Under the pieces are notes generated by a model. The model had not been told where the DNA came from. It did no database searches and was given only the letters and a program-made list of their open reading frames with translations. A DNA stretch of 64,000 nt from Massilia sp. PDC64 (GTDB lineage: Bacteria > Pseudomonadota > Gammaproteobacteria > Burkholderiales > Burkholderiaceae_D): NCBI RefSeq assembly GCF_900101265.1, contig NZ_FMZS01000008.1, positions 310,001 through 374,000 of the forward strand, written 5' to 3'. Below, in pieces: positions 10,553 to 19,721 of the stretch; positions within the stretch are counted from its first letter, which is position 1; each line of letters opens with the position of its first letter. The position numbers and the translations under genes were made by a program.

Positions 10553-12104
10553 CACGACGATCCTCGCCATCGACAACGGCACCCAAAGCGTGCGCGCGCT
10601 GCTGTTCGACCTCGCCGGGAACATCGTCGCCAAATCGCAGGTGATGCTGGACCCGTATTTCTCCACGCAGCCCGGCTGGGCCGAGCACGACCCGGAGGAT
10701 TACTGGCAGGCGCTGTGCCGCGCGTGCCAGGGCCTGTGGACGCAACCCGGCGTGCGCCGCGAATCCATCGCCGGCGTCGCGGTGACGACGCAGCGCGGCA
10801 CGGTCGTCAACCTCGACCGCGACGGCCGGCCGCTGCGGCCCGCGATCACGTGGCTCGACCAGCGTCACACGGACGACGTGCCGCCGATGTCGTGGTGGTG
10901 GCGCACGGCGTTCAAGCTGGCGCGCGTGGACGGCACCATCGATTATTTTCGCGGCGAGGCGGAGATCAACTGGATCCGCGCGCACGAGCCGGACGTGTGG
11001 GCCGCGACGGACAAATTCCTGCTGTTGTCCGGCTACCTGAACTGGCGGCTGTGCGGGCGCTTCGCGGATTCGTCCGGCTCGCAGGTCGCCTACGTCCCGT
11101 TCGATTACAAGCGGCGCCGCTGGGCCGGTGCGCGCGACTGGAAGTGGCAGGCGCTGGCCGTCGAGCCGCGCATGCTGCCGGAACTCGTGGAGCCGGGCGA
11201 CCATCTGGGCGAAATCGGCCGCGCAGCAGCCGACGCGACCGGCATCCCGGCCGGCACGCCGCTGCTGGCTGCGGCGGCCGACAAGGCGTGCGAGGTGATC
11301 GGGGCGGGCTGCCGCGAGCCGCACGTCGGGTGCCTCAGCTACGGCACGACGGCCACCATCAACACGACGGGCACCCGCTACGTCGAGGTGACGCCGTTCC
11401 TGCCGCCGTATCCGGCCGCGATCCCGGGCGCGTACAGCAGCGAGGTGCAGGTGTTCCGGGGCTACTGGATGGTCAACTGGTTCAAGGAGCAGTTCGGCCA
11501 CCGCGAGCAGCAGCGCGCCCTCGCGGAAGACGTGGCGCCCGAGCAGCTGTTCGACCAGTTGGCGAGTTCCGTCCCGCCGGGTTCGATGGGCCTGATGCTG
11601 CAGCCGTACTGGACACCCGGCATCCGCGTGCCGGGCCGCGAGGCGAAGGGCGCCATCGTCGGCTTCGGCGACGTGCACACGCGGGCGCACGTGTACCGCG
11701 CGATCCTCGAAGGTCTCGCATACGCGCTGCGCGAAGGGAAGGAGCGCATCGAAAAGCGCAGCGGCGTGCCGATCACGGAGCTGCGCGTGTCCGGTGGCGG
11801 TTCGAAGAGCGATTGCGCAATGCAGCTGACGGCCGACATCTTCGGCCTGCCGACGGCGCGGCCGCACGTGTACGAGACGTCGGGCCTGGGCGCGGCCATC
11901 GACGCGGCCGTGGGGCTGGGGCTGCACCGCGATTTCGCGACGGCGATCGCGGCGATGACGCGGGTGGGGCGCGTGTTCGAGCCGGTGCCGGCGCACCGCG
12001 GCGTGTACGAGCGGCTGTACCGTCAGGTTTATCTGAAGATGTATCGGCAGTTGCAGCCGTTGTATCGGGAGATTGCGGAGATCACGGGATACCCGAAGCG
12101 TTGA
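10542..12104 (+). CDS. FGGY-family carbohydrate kinase
   Basis: A 520-residue sugar/polyol kinase of the FGGY family. The ATP-binding N terminus reads [20 protein letters not shown] and the C-terminal domain holds [19 protein letters not shown] and a [14 protein letters not shown] stretch. Its place behind a GlpD-type enzyme suggests glycerol or a glycerol-like polyol, which would feed the dehydrogenase with the 3-phosphate. The sequence is not an obvious orthologue of classic GlpK, which usually carries a DQGTTSSR start, so other substrates are possible. Last gene of the operon; no terminator hairpin seen behind it. Confidence 0.85.
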   Translation: MKTDTTILAIDNGTQSVRALLFDLAGNIVAKSQVMLDPYFSTQPGWAEHDPEDYWQALCRACQGLWTQPGVRRESIAGVAVTTQRGTVVNLDRDGRPLRPAITWLDQRHTDDVPPMSWWWRTAFKLARVDGTIDYFRGEAEINWIRAHEPDVWAATDKFLLLSGYLNWRLCGRFADSSGSQVAYVPFDYKRRRWAGARDWKWQALAVEPRMLPELVEPGDHLGEIGRAAADATGIPAGTPLLAAAADKACEVIGAGCREPHVGCLSYGTTATINTTGTRYVEVTPFLPPYPAAIPGAYSSEVQVFRGYWMVNWFKEQFGHREQQRALAEDVAPEQLFDQLASSVPPGSMGLMLQPYWTPGIRVPGREAKGAIVGFGDVHTRAHVYRAILEGLAYALREGKERIEKRSGVPITELRVSGGGSKSDCAMQLTADIFGLPTARPHVYETSGLGAAIDAAVGLGLHRDFATAIAAMTRVGRVFEPVPAHRGVYERLYRQVYLKMYRQLQPLYREIAEITGYPKR

Positions 12105-12213
12105 ACCGGCGGTTCCCGTATCGCATCGGTCCGAAAGTCCCGCTGCGAACGGACGTAAAGACGTCAACACGCAAATTTGCTATCGTACGATCCCGGGCCA
12201 GTAGCGCCCCGTC

Positions 12214-13809
12214 GTGCTTACGGGGGATACCTTGCGGCTAGCCGATTTCATTCGCTCCCATACCGAAGCTATCCTGCAGGAATGGGAGGGTTTTGCCCGC
12301 ACAGTGCAGCCTGCTGCCGCCGTGATGACAACGAAGGCGCTCCGCGATCATGCATCCGCGATGTTGAAGAGCATTGCGCAAGACCTCGGTACGGCACAGT
12401 CGCGCCAGGAAGAGATCGTCAAGTCGCACGGCGAGGAGCCGAGGTCAACGGAAACCGAGGCTGGAGAACAGCACGGGCTTGCCCGGCTCGAATCGAATTT
12501 CACGATAGAGCAACTCGCTTCCGAATACCGTGCCTTGCGATCCAGCGTGCTGCGTCTCTGGAGTGACGCCAACAGTACCCCCAGCGCTACGGATATTGGC
12601 GACATCATCCGCTTTAACGAAGCAATCGATCAATTGCTCGCCGCGTCGGTCTTCAGTTTTGCGAAGGCGACCCGGGACGCTGTCGAAGCGGAAAAAATGC
12701 GCAAGGATCAGTTCCTTGCCATGCTCGCCCATGAATTGCGTAACCCGCTTTCTCCCATCAGCGCCGCGGCGACGTTGTTGAAGATGGCTAAGAGCAATGA
12801 TGCGGTCGTTAACAACGCCAGCAACATCATTGCGCGACAGGTCGCACACATGGCGGCACTGGTCGAGGATTTGCTCGATGTGTCCCGTGTCACACGCGGC
12901 GCCATCGAATTGAAGCTGGAGCCGCTAGACCTGCGCCAGGTCATTGCCGACGCAGTAGAGCAAGTTACTCCGCAAGTCGAAGCCAGGCACCATGCGTTGG
13001 TGCTTGCCGAATTTTCCGAGGCGATACCACTGCTGGGGGATAAAAAGCGCCTCGTCCAGGTTATCGCGAATCTGCTGACGAATTCTGCCAAATACACGCC
13101 GGAAAACGGCCACATCGAACTGTCACTTGTGCTTCATGGCGATCAGGTGGCAATCGTGGTCGAAGACGACGGTGTCGGGATGGCGTCCGATTTCGTTCCA
13201 CACGCGTTCGACCTGTTCGCTCAGGCCGAATGCACGTCGGACAGGACCTCCGGTGGGTTGGGTTTGGGACTGGCGCTCGTGAAGAGCCTGGTTGAATTAC
13301 ATGGCGGGAAAGTGATGTGCTCGAGCCCCGGCTTGGGCAAAGGCAGCACATTCACGGTCTGGCTGCCCAGGCAGGAAGTCGACGAAGGCCGCATCGAACG
13401 GCGCAGGACACCACGCATGACCTTGTCTCCTGCCAGGAAACTGAAAATCATGGTGGTCGATGACAATGTCGATGCCGTCGAGATGCTGGCGGCCTTGCTG
13501 GAAGCGGCCGGTCACGAGGTGTTCACGGCTTCCGCAGGGCGCGAAGCGCTCGACCGGAGCAGGGACGTCGCACCTGACGCGTTCGTACTGGACATCGGCC
13601 TTCCGGACATGGACGGCAACGAATTGGCCCGGCATTTGCGCACCCAGACGGAAACAAATCACGCCGTGTTGATCGCGTTGACAGGCTTTGACCTGGACGG
13701 GGATCGGGAGCGGACCCATGCTGCCGGGTTCGACCATCACCTGGTCAAACCAGTCGATGCGGAAACGCTGTGCGGTATTCTTGGCAGCGTTCAGCCTGCC
13801 CAGTCCTAG
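12214..13809 (+). CDS. Hybrid sensor histidine kinase with RsbRD-like N-terminal domain
   Basis: About 531 residues, no transmembrane segment, so a cytosolic sensor. The first 150 residues look like an RsbRD_N-type helical input domain (SHTEAILQEWEGFARTV). HisKA follows, with phospho-acceptor His173 in LAMLAHELRNPLSP, then HATPase_c (VIANLLTNSAKYTPE, DDGVGM, GGLGLGLALVKSL), and a C-terminal receiver (MVVDDN, VLDIGLPDMDG, ALTGFD, KPVD). The start is uncertain: GTG at 12214, or TTG at 12232 just behind a GGGGGA ribosome-like site. It is convergent with the diguanylate cyclase downstream, 25 bases away. Confidence 0.88.
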   Translation: MLTGDTLRLADFIRSHTEAILQEWEGFARTVQPAAAVMTTKALRDHASAMLKSIAQDLGTAQSRQEEIVKSHGEEPRSTETEAGEQHGLARLESNFTIEQLASEYRALRSSVLRLWSDANSTPSATDIGDIIRFNEAIDQLLAASVFSFAKATRDAVEAEKMRKDQFLAMLAHELRNPLSPISAAATLLKMAKSNDAVVNNASNIIARQVAHMAALVEDLLDVSRVTRGAIELKLEPLDLRQVIADAVEQVTPQVEARHHALVLAEFSEAIPLLGDKKRLVQVIANLLTNSAKYTPENGHIELSLVLHGDQVAIVVEDDGVGMASDFVPHAFDLFAQAECTSDRTSGGLGLGLALVKSLVELHGGKVMCSSPGLGKGSTFTVWLPRQEVDEGRIERRRTPRMTLSPARKLKIMVVDDNVDAVEMLAALLEAAGHEVFTASAGREALDRSRDVAPDAFVLDIGLPDMDGNELARHLRTQTETNHAVLIALTGFDLDGDRERTHAAGFDHHLVKPVDAETLCGILGSVQPAQS

Positions 13810-13834
13810 ATCGCCGCTTCATCTCCGGCAGTGT

Positions 13835-15163
13835 TCAATACACTGCTGCATCCTGCACCACATCCCACGCCGCCCCGACAATGGTCGCCTCCACCCGATT
13901 GCGCCCGCCAGCCTTGGCCGCATACATGGCGCGGTCCGCGCACACGAACAGGTTGTCGATCGCATCCAGCTGGGTCGGCACGATCGTCGCCACGCCCACG
14001 GACACCGTGAGCCAGGCCGACGTGGTCGAGCGCGGGTTCGGGATTTCCAGTGCCGCGACGGCCGCGCGGATCATCTCCGCCAGGCGCAGCGCGTTTTCCG
14101 CGGGCGTTTCCGCGAACAGCAGCACGAATTCCTCGCCGCCGTAGCGGGCCGCGAGGTCGGTCGGGCGTGCGGCGTGGTCCTGCAGGGTCTGCGCGACCTT
14201 CTGCAGGCAAACGTCGCCCGCCGCGTGGCCCAGCGTGTCGTTGTACAGCTTGAAGTGGTCGACGTCCAGCACGACCAGCGACAGCGGCTGGGCGTTGCGG
14301 ATGGCGCGGTGCCATTCCTTGTCCAGGAAGGCGTCGAAGTGGCGCCGGTTGGCGATCTTCGTCAGCGGGTCCAGCATCGCGGCGCGCTGCAGCGCGTCCT
14401 CCGATTGCTTGTGGTGCGTGATGTCGTGCAGCAGGACGACGAACAGGCCGTCGGCCGCGTGCATCGGCGTCATCGTTAGGTCCATCGCGCGCAAGGCGCC
14501 GTCGCGGTGGCGGATCTTGACCTCGCGCGTGCCGTAGGTCATTGCATCGAGACCTTCGCAGCAGCCCGGTTCATGGCAGTCCAGCAGGTCCTTCAGCGAC
14601 TGTCCGACCAGTTCCTCCGGTGCATAGCCCAGGTAGCGGTCGCACGCCGGGTTCGCGTACTGCACGCGGCCGCAGCTCTCGACGATCAGGAGGCCCTGGT
14701 CCATGCTGTTGACGATCATGCGCAGGCGGTCGGTCTGTTCCGACTGCGGGTCGCTGCTGCGCAGGCGCAGCTGGGCGCGCACGCGGGCGCACACTTCTTC
14801 CAGGCGCAGGGGCTTCGGGATGTAGTCGGCGGCACCCGTGTCGAACCCGGCGACGATGTCTTCCGTCTCGCCGCGCGCGCTCATGAAGATGACGGGGATG
14901 CGCGTCGTGGCCGGATGCGCCTTCAGGCGGCGACACGTTTCCAGACCGTCAATGCCGGGCATCACGACGTCCAGCAGGATCAGGTCGGGCTTGACGCGCT
15001 GGGCGATGTCCAGCGCGCGGTCGCCGGAGGTGGCGACGAACGTCTGGTAGCCTTGACGCAGCATCATCGAACGCAGCGCGCCGAGGTTGTCGGGCGCATC
15101 GTCGACGATGAGGATGGCGGGCTTGCGCGGGTCGGCAAGCGGCACGGTCGCAGGGTTGGTCAT
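13835..15163 (-). CDS. Response regulator: receiver-PAS-diguanylate cyclase
   Basis: A 442-residue protein predicted to make cyclic di-GMP under phosphorylation control. Domains: receiver at 15-130 (VDDAPDN, phospho-acceptor Asp65 in LLDVVMPG, KPLR), PAS at about 145-255, and GGDEF at about 265-430. The active site is GGEEF at 342-346, and the inhibitory I-site RPTD at 333-336 sits exactly five residues before it, so product inhibition is expected. A hybrid histidine kinase is encoded convergently alongside and is a candidate partner. Its upstream region holds two ACAATTGT palindromes. Confidence 0.92.
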   Translation of the reverse strand: MTNPATVPLADPRKPAILIVDDAPDNLGALRSMMLRQGYQTFVATSGDRALDIAQRVKPDLILLDVVMPGIDGLETCRRLKAHPATTRIPVIFMSARGETEDIVAGFDTGAADYIPKPLRLEEVCARVRAQLRLRSSDPQSEQTDRLRMIVNSMDQGLLIVESCGRVQYANPACDRYLGYAPEELVGQSLKDLLDCHEPGCCEGLDAMTYGTREVKIRHRDGALRAMDLTMTPMHAADGLFVVLLHDITHHKQSEDALQRAAMLDPLTKIANRRHFDAFLDKEWHRAIRNAQPLSLVVLDVDHFKLYNDTLGHAAGDVCLQKVAQTLQDHAARPTDLAARYGGEEFVLLFAETPAENALRLAEMIRAAVAALEIPNPRSTTSAWLTVSVGVATIVPTQLDAIDNLFVCADRAMYAAKAGGRNRVEATIVGAAWDVVQDAAVY

Positions 15164-15279
15164 ACGGTGCTTTGCGGGAACTGCACGTTTATATTGCGTG
15201 CAAAATCATACACCCGCAGAGCTGACATGGGGCAATAAGTTCTTTTACAACTGGAAAAATTTGTAACTTTTGCGCAACT

Positions 15280-15312
15280 GACAATTGTCTGTCTTGTTCA
15301 ACAATTGTTGAT
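15280..15312. promoter_or_regulatory. Twin ACAATTGT palindromes, putative operator
   Basis: Two perfect palindromes share the core ACAATTGT: GACAATTGTC at 15281-15290 and CAACAATTGTTG at 15300-15311. Their centres are exactly 20 bases apart, about two helical turns, the usual spacing for a cooperative dimer-of-dimers binding site. They lie some 120-150 bases upstream of the receiver-PAS-GGDEF gene, in an AT-rich patch. The bound protein is unknown; function is inferred from symmetry only. Confidence 0.4.
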
Positions 15313-15375
15313 GCCCGGCGGCATCCCTGCCGCCGTGGGCACCAAGGCCGGGGCCCTGGTGCGAACCTGCCGTTT

Positions 15376-16569
15376 TTACATCTGATCCTTGATCAGCTTG
15401 CCCAGGGTGGCAATGCCTTCGCGGATGCGCTCCGGCGGCACCGTCACGAACGACAGGCGCAGCGTATTCGTTTCCGGCTGGTTGGCATAGAACGGGGCGC
15501 CCGGGACGAACGCGACGCGGGCGGCGATCGCCTGGTCCAGCAGTTTCATCGCGTCGATGTGCTTCGGCAGCGTGACCCAGATGAACATGCCGCCTTCCGG
15601 ACGGGTCCACGTCACGCCTTCCGGGAACTGCTCGGCCATCGCGTCCAGCATCACCTGGCACTGGTTCGCGTACAGGTTACGGATGGTCGGGATGTGTTCG
15701 TTCAGGAAACCGTCCTTGACGACTTCGTGCACGACCATCTGCGTCAACGTGGCGGTGTGCAGGTCGGCGGCCTGCTTGGCCAGCTCGAGGCGACGCACGA
15801 GCGGCAGCGGGGCGACGACGTAGCCCAGGCGGATGCCCGGCGTCAGCACTTTCGAGAACGAGCCCATGTAGATGACGCCGTCCGGATTCATCGACAGCAT
15901 GCGCGGCATCGGTTCGCCCTTGTACGACAGCGCGCCGTACGGATCGTCCTCGATCAGCGGCAGGCCGAGGCGGGCGCAGGTTTCCACCAGTTCGCGGCGG
16001 CGTTCGATCGACAGCGAGCGGCCGGTCGGGTTCTGGAAGTTCGGCAGCGAGTACAGCAGGCGTGCACCCTTGGCCAGCGGCTCGATCGACGACGGCACGA
16101 GGCCGTGGTCGTCCGTCTCCACCGACTGGAATTCCGGACGGTAGACCGAGAAGGCTTGCAGTGCGCCGAGGTAGCTGGGGGTTTCCACCAGCACGCGCGA
16201 GCCTTCGTCGATCAGGACTTTACCCAGCAGGTCGAGGGCCTGCTGCGAGCCGGAGACCATCAGGATCTGTTCCGGCACGATTCTTGAGCCTTCCGTGGAC
16301 AGGTAGTTCGCCACCCACTCGCGCAGCGGCGCGTAGCCGTCCGTCGGGCCGTACTGCAGTGCTTGCTTGCCGGTTTCCGTCAGCACCTTGTCGTAGGCCG
16401 CCTTCATGCGTTCGACGGGGAAGGTGGCGGGCGAGGGCAGGCCGCCGGCGAAGGAAATGATTTCCGGACGCTGGGTGATCTTCAGGATCTCGCGGATTGC
16501 CGAGCTTTGCAGCTGCGTGGCGCGCTCCGAGAACTGCCACTGGATGGGATTGGGATTTTCGATTTTCAT
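15376..16569 (-). CDS. PLP-dependent aminotransferase, 2-aminoadipate transaminase/LysN-like
   Basis: A 397-residue fold-type I aminotransferase without a DNA-binding domain. It begins with the QFSERATQLQSSAIREIL segment typical of the LysN/AADAT-like group, has ISFAGGLPSPATFP, LPNFQNPTGRSL, EDDPYGALSY, and the Schiff-base Lys in MGSFSKVLTPGIRLGY. Substrate choice (2-aminoadipate, branched or aromatic amino acids) cannot be read from sequence. The same-strand RidA gene lies about 130 bases upstream; RidA proteins remove reactive enamines made by PLP enzymes. Confidence 0.88.
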   Translation of the reverse strand: MKIENPNPIQWQFSERATQLQSSAIREILKITQRPEIISFAGGLPSPATFPVERMKAAYDKVLTETGKQALQYGPTDGYAPLREWVANYLSTEGSRIVPEQILMVSGSQQALDLLGKVLIDEGSRVLVETPSYLGALQAFSVYRPEFQSVETDDHGLVPSSIEPLAKGARLLYSLPNFQNPTGRSLSIERRRELVETCARLGLPLIEDDPYGALSYKGEPMPRMLSMNPDGVIYMGSFSKVLTPGIRLGYVVAPLPLVRRLELAKQAADLHTATLTQMVVHEVVKDGFLNEHIPTIRNLYANQCQVMLDAMAEQFPEGVTWTRPEGGMFIWVTLPKHIDAMKLLDQAIAARVAFVPGAPFYANQPETNTLRLSFVTVPPERIREGIATLGKLIKDQM

Positions 16570-16698
16570 ACTGGTCTCACAGGAAGGGCCACGATGGTGC
16601 GTCGGCCATTATAAAGCACGCCGGGTAGGCTGCTCTCTCGATAGAGGAGCACGCCTGATAAGCATGCTCCGGTTAAATGTGTACTGCAGGGCGATAGC

Positions 16699-17160
16699 TT
16701 ACGCCACTTCGGCGATCAGTTCGATCTCGACGGAGGCGCCCAGCGGCAGCGACGCCACGCCGAAGGCCGAGCGGGCATGCTTGCCGGCATCGCCGAACAC
16801 TTCGCCCAGCAGTTCCGAGCAGCCGTTCGTGACGAGGTGCTGTTCCGTATAGTCCGGCGTCGACGCGACCAGGCTCATCACCTTGACGATGCGCTTCACG
16901 CGGTTCAGGTCGCCGCCGACGGCCGCCTGCAAGGTGCCGATCAGGTCGATCGCCACGGCGCGCGCCGCCGCCTTGCCCTGTTCCGTCGTCTTGTCCTTGC
17001 CCAGCAGGCCGGTATTCACCGTGCCGTCCGCATTCTTGCTGATGTGGCCGGACAGGAAGACCAGGTTGCCGGTCTGCGCATACATGACGTAGGCAGCCGC
17101 CGGCGTCGCCGGTGCCGAGAGGGTGATGTTCAGTGCGTTGAGTTTGTCGTAGACGGACAT
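16699..17160 (-). CDS. RidA-family (YjgF/YER057c/UK114) protein
   Basis: A 153-residue RidA-superfamily protein. It has the LVFLSGHISKNADGTV strand region and the VKVMSLVASTPDY and ARSAFGVASLPLGASVEIELIAEVA C-terminal signature with the conserved Arg that binds imine substrates. Canonical RidA hydrolyses enamine/imine by-products of PLP enzymes; the longer spacing near residues 60-75 puts this one in a longer subfamily (YjgH-like), where activity is less established. It lies between an aminotransferase gene and an EamA exporter, all on the minus strand. Confidence 0.88.
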   Translation of the reverse strand: MSVYDKLNALNITLSAPATPAAAYVMYAQTGNLVFLSGHISKNADGTVNTGLLGKDKTTEQGKAAARAVAIDLIGTLQAAVGGDLNRVKRIVKVMSLVASTPDYTEQHLVTNGCSELLGEVFGDAGKHARSAFGVASLPLGASVEIELIAEVA

Positions 17161-17241
17161 GGATTCCCCAGGGATGTTTGAAAAGAAAGCCGTTATTGTA
17201 CGACTTGCCGGCGGGCGTGGGCATCGTCAGGTGCATACCCA

Positions 17242-18162
17242 TTATCGCCTCACCTGCATGCGGCGGCCCAGCGCGACGGTCGCGATCACGGCCAGTGCGA
17301 AGCCGACGTTGGCCAGCGTGAGCGTTTCGCCGAGCAGGACGGCGGCGCCGGCCAGCGACAGGAACGGCTGCAACAGCTGTACCTGTCCCACGCGCGCCAC
17401 GCCGCCCAGCGCCAGGCCGCGGTACCAGAAAAAGAAGCCGATGAACATCGAGCCGACGGTGATGTAGCCGAACCCGAGCCAGCTGGCCGGGCCGACGGCG
17501 CCAAGGCGGCCGATCTGGTCGCCCTCGAGGGCCAGCAGCAGGACGGCGGCCGGAACGGCGGCCAGCACGAGTGCCCAGCAGATCGTTTCCTGCCCGCCCA
17601 GCGTGCGCGCCAGGCGGCCGCCTTCCGCATACCCGGCCGCCGCGGACACGATCGCGCCGAACATCAGCAGGTCGGCCGGCTGCAACGCGCCGCCGCCCTG
17701 GCTCAGCGCGAACGCGACGACCAGCCCGGATCCCAGCAGCGCGACGAGCCAGAATCCGTTCGAGGGCCGCTCGTAACCGCGCAGCGCCGCGTACAGTGCC
17801 GTCGCCAGCGGCAGCATGCCCGCCAGCACGGCGCCGTGCGACGCCGGCACGCTGCGCATCGCGATCGAGCTGAGCAGCGGGAACCCGAGCACGCACCCGA
17901 CCGCCACGATGGCCAGCGGCCGCAGGGCCGTGCGTCCCGGCCACGCGACGCGGCGCATCCGCAGCCAGCCGGCCGCCAGCACGGCGGCGCCGAGTGCGCG
18001 CGCCAGCGTGAGGAACAGCGGATCGAGCTCGCGCACCGCGAGCCGCGTGAACGGCAGGGTGAGGCTGAAGATGGCGACGCCGATCAGGCCGAGCAGCATG
18101 CCGCGTGCTTCGTCGGATGTCGTGCCGACGGTCGTCGTCGGTGTCAGGGTGGTGGGACGCAT
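17242..18162 (-). CDS. EamA-type drug/metabolite exporter
   Basis: A 306-residue inner-membrane protein with ten predicted helices in two EamA repeats, the layout of the 10-TMS drug/metabolite exporters (RhtA-like). The first repeat starts LLGLIGVAIFSLTLPFTRLAV, the second after the GGGALQPADLLMFGAIVSAA segment. It is transcribed divergently from a MocR-type regulator with 110 bases between, a layout often seen when a MocR protein controls a metabolite transporter. The substrate is unknown. Confidence 0.88.
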   Translation of the reverse strand: MRPTTLTPTTTVGTTSDEARGMLLGLIGVAIFSLTLPFTRLAVRELDPLFLTLARALGAAVLAAGWLRMRRVAWPGRTALRPLAIVAVGCVLGFPLLSSIAMRSVPASHGAVLAGMLPLATALYAALRGYERPSNGFWLVALLGSGLVVAFALSQGGGALQPADLLMFGAIVSAAAGYAEGGRLARTLGGQETICWALVLAAVPAAVLLLALEGDQIGRLGAVGPASWLGFGYITVGSMFIGFFFWYRGLALGGVARVGQVQLLQPFLSLAGAAVLLGETLTLANVGFALAVIATVALGRRMQVRR

Positions 18163-18272
18163 ACGTTCTCCGGTTGTCGTTGCAGCAAACTTGGGTCAGG
18201 GTTATGCTAGACCCGCAGAGCAGTACAGTCCCTATACACTTACCGATATCCTTTGCGCACTGTGATGGTGAA

Positions 18273-19706
18273 ATGACCGATACAACGATACCGACATTGC
18301 TGTCGCGCGATTCCGGCGAACCGCTGGCCGACCAGATCGTCCGGATGATCAGCGCGCGCATCGACGACAAGCAGCTGCGCGCGGGTGCGCGCATGCCGTC
18401 GATCCGCCGCTTTGCCGCCGCGCACGGCGTCTCGTCATTCACCGTCGTGGCCAGCTATGACCGTCTCGTCGCGCAGGGCTACCTGGAATCGCGCCGCGGT
18501 GCCGGCTTTTTCGTGCGCGAGCGCGCGCCGCTGAACAAGTCGCTGCGCCGCGACGACCCCGACATCGCCGGCGCCCTCGAAAAGCGTGCACTGGACGTCG
18601 TCTGGCTGGTCCGCCACATGTTCCGGCAGATGCCGGGCCAGCCGACGAGCGCGGCCGGCGTGTTGCCGACGGCGTGGCTGGACGGGCCGGGCGTCGCCAA
18701 CGCGCTGCGCGCCGTCAGCCGCCAGAACAGCAGCGCGCTGCTGAACTACGCCGGTCCGCAGGGTTATGCGCCGCTGCGCGAGCAGCTGCAGCGCAAGCTG
18801 GCGGAACTGGAAATCGCGGCCGCGCCCGAACAGTTCGTGACGACGCTCGGCGTGACGCAGGGCCTCGATCTCGTCGCGCGCGAATTCTGCCGTCCCGGCG
18901 ACACCGTGTTCGTCGACGATCCGGCGTGGTTCCTCATGTTCGGCTCGTTCGCCGCGATGGGGTTGAAGGTGGTCGGCATCCGGCGCCAGGCGGACGGTCC
19001 GGACCTGGCCGAGTTCGAGGCGCTGGCGGCGGTGCACAAGCCGCGCCTGTACATCATCAACTCCGTGCTGCACAACCCCAGTTCCACGTCGCTGTCCGCC
19101 GCGAAGGCTTTTCAGATTTTGCGCATCGCGGAGCGCCACGACATCACGATGGTGGAGGACGACATCTATTGCGACCTGCACCCGGGCGGTTCGCAGCCCG
19201 CCACGCGGCTGGCGGCACTGGACCAGCTGCAGCGTGTGATCTACCTGGGCGGCTTTTCGAAATCGCTGGCGCCGAACCTGCGCGTCGGCTTCATCGCGGC
19301 ATCGGGCGACATCGCGCAGCGCCTGGCCGACCGCAAGATGCTGGCCACCTTGAGCACGAGCGACCTGGGCGAGCGCGTCGTCTACAAGATCCTGTCCGAG
19401 GGCGTCTACCGCAAGCACCTGGACCGCATCCGCGCCCGCCTGGATGCGATCCGTCCGCCGGCGCTGCGCCGCATCGAGTCGCTCGGCATGACGCTGGAGC
19501 CGGCGCCGACGGCCGGCATGTTCGCGTGGGCCGACTGCGGGCGCGACACCAACGTGCTCGCCGCGCGCGCGATGGACGAGGGCCTGCTGCTGGCGCCGGG
19601 CAGCCTGTTCTCACCGACGCAGCTGCCATCGACGAAGTTGCGCCTGAACGTGGCGGCGATGGAAGACGACACCGCGTGGCGCTTCCTCGAGCGCGAGCTG
19701 GGATGA
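18273..19706 (+). CDS. MocR-type GntR-aminotransferase transcriptional regulator
   Basis: A 477-residue fusion. Residues 10-80 are a GntR winged helix (EPLADQIVRMISARIDDKQLRAG, MPSIRRFAAAHGVSSFTVV). Residues about 110-470 are an aminotransferase-like domain with VEDDIYCDLHPGG and the PLP Lys in YLGGFSKSLAPNLRVGF. MocR proteins use the PLP domain as a sensor for amino acids or vitamins. The ATG at 18273 is preferred because the N terminus (MTDTTIPTLLSRDSGEPLADQ) aligns with the domain; the longer frame from 18105 overlaps the divergent promoter region. Confidence 0.92.
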   Translation: MTDTTIPTLLSRDSGEPLADQIVRMISARIDDKQLRAGARMPSIRRFAAAHGVSSFTVVASYDRLVAQGYLESRRGAGFFVRERAPLNKSLRRDDPDIAGALEKRALDVVWLVRHMFRQMPGQPTSAAGVLPTAWLDGPGVANALRAVSRQNSSALLNYAGPQGYAPLREQLQRKLAELEIAAAPEQFVTTLGVTQGLDLVAREFCRPGDTVFVDDPAWFLMFGSFAAMGLKVVGIRRQADGPDLAEFEALAAVHKPRLYIINSVLHNPSSTSLSAAKAFQILRIAERHDITMVEDDIYCDLHPGGSQPATRLAALDQLQRVIYLGGFSKSLAPNLRVGFIAASGDIAQRLADRKMLATLSTSDLGERVVYKILSEGVYRKHLDRIRARLDAIRPPALRRIESLGMTLEPAPTAGMFAWADCGRDTNVLAARAMDEGLLLAPGSLFSPTQLPSTKLRLNVAAMEDDTAWRFLERELG

Positions 19707-19721
19707 CGCTTTTGATAACCC

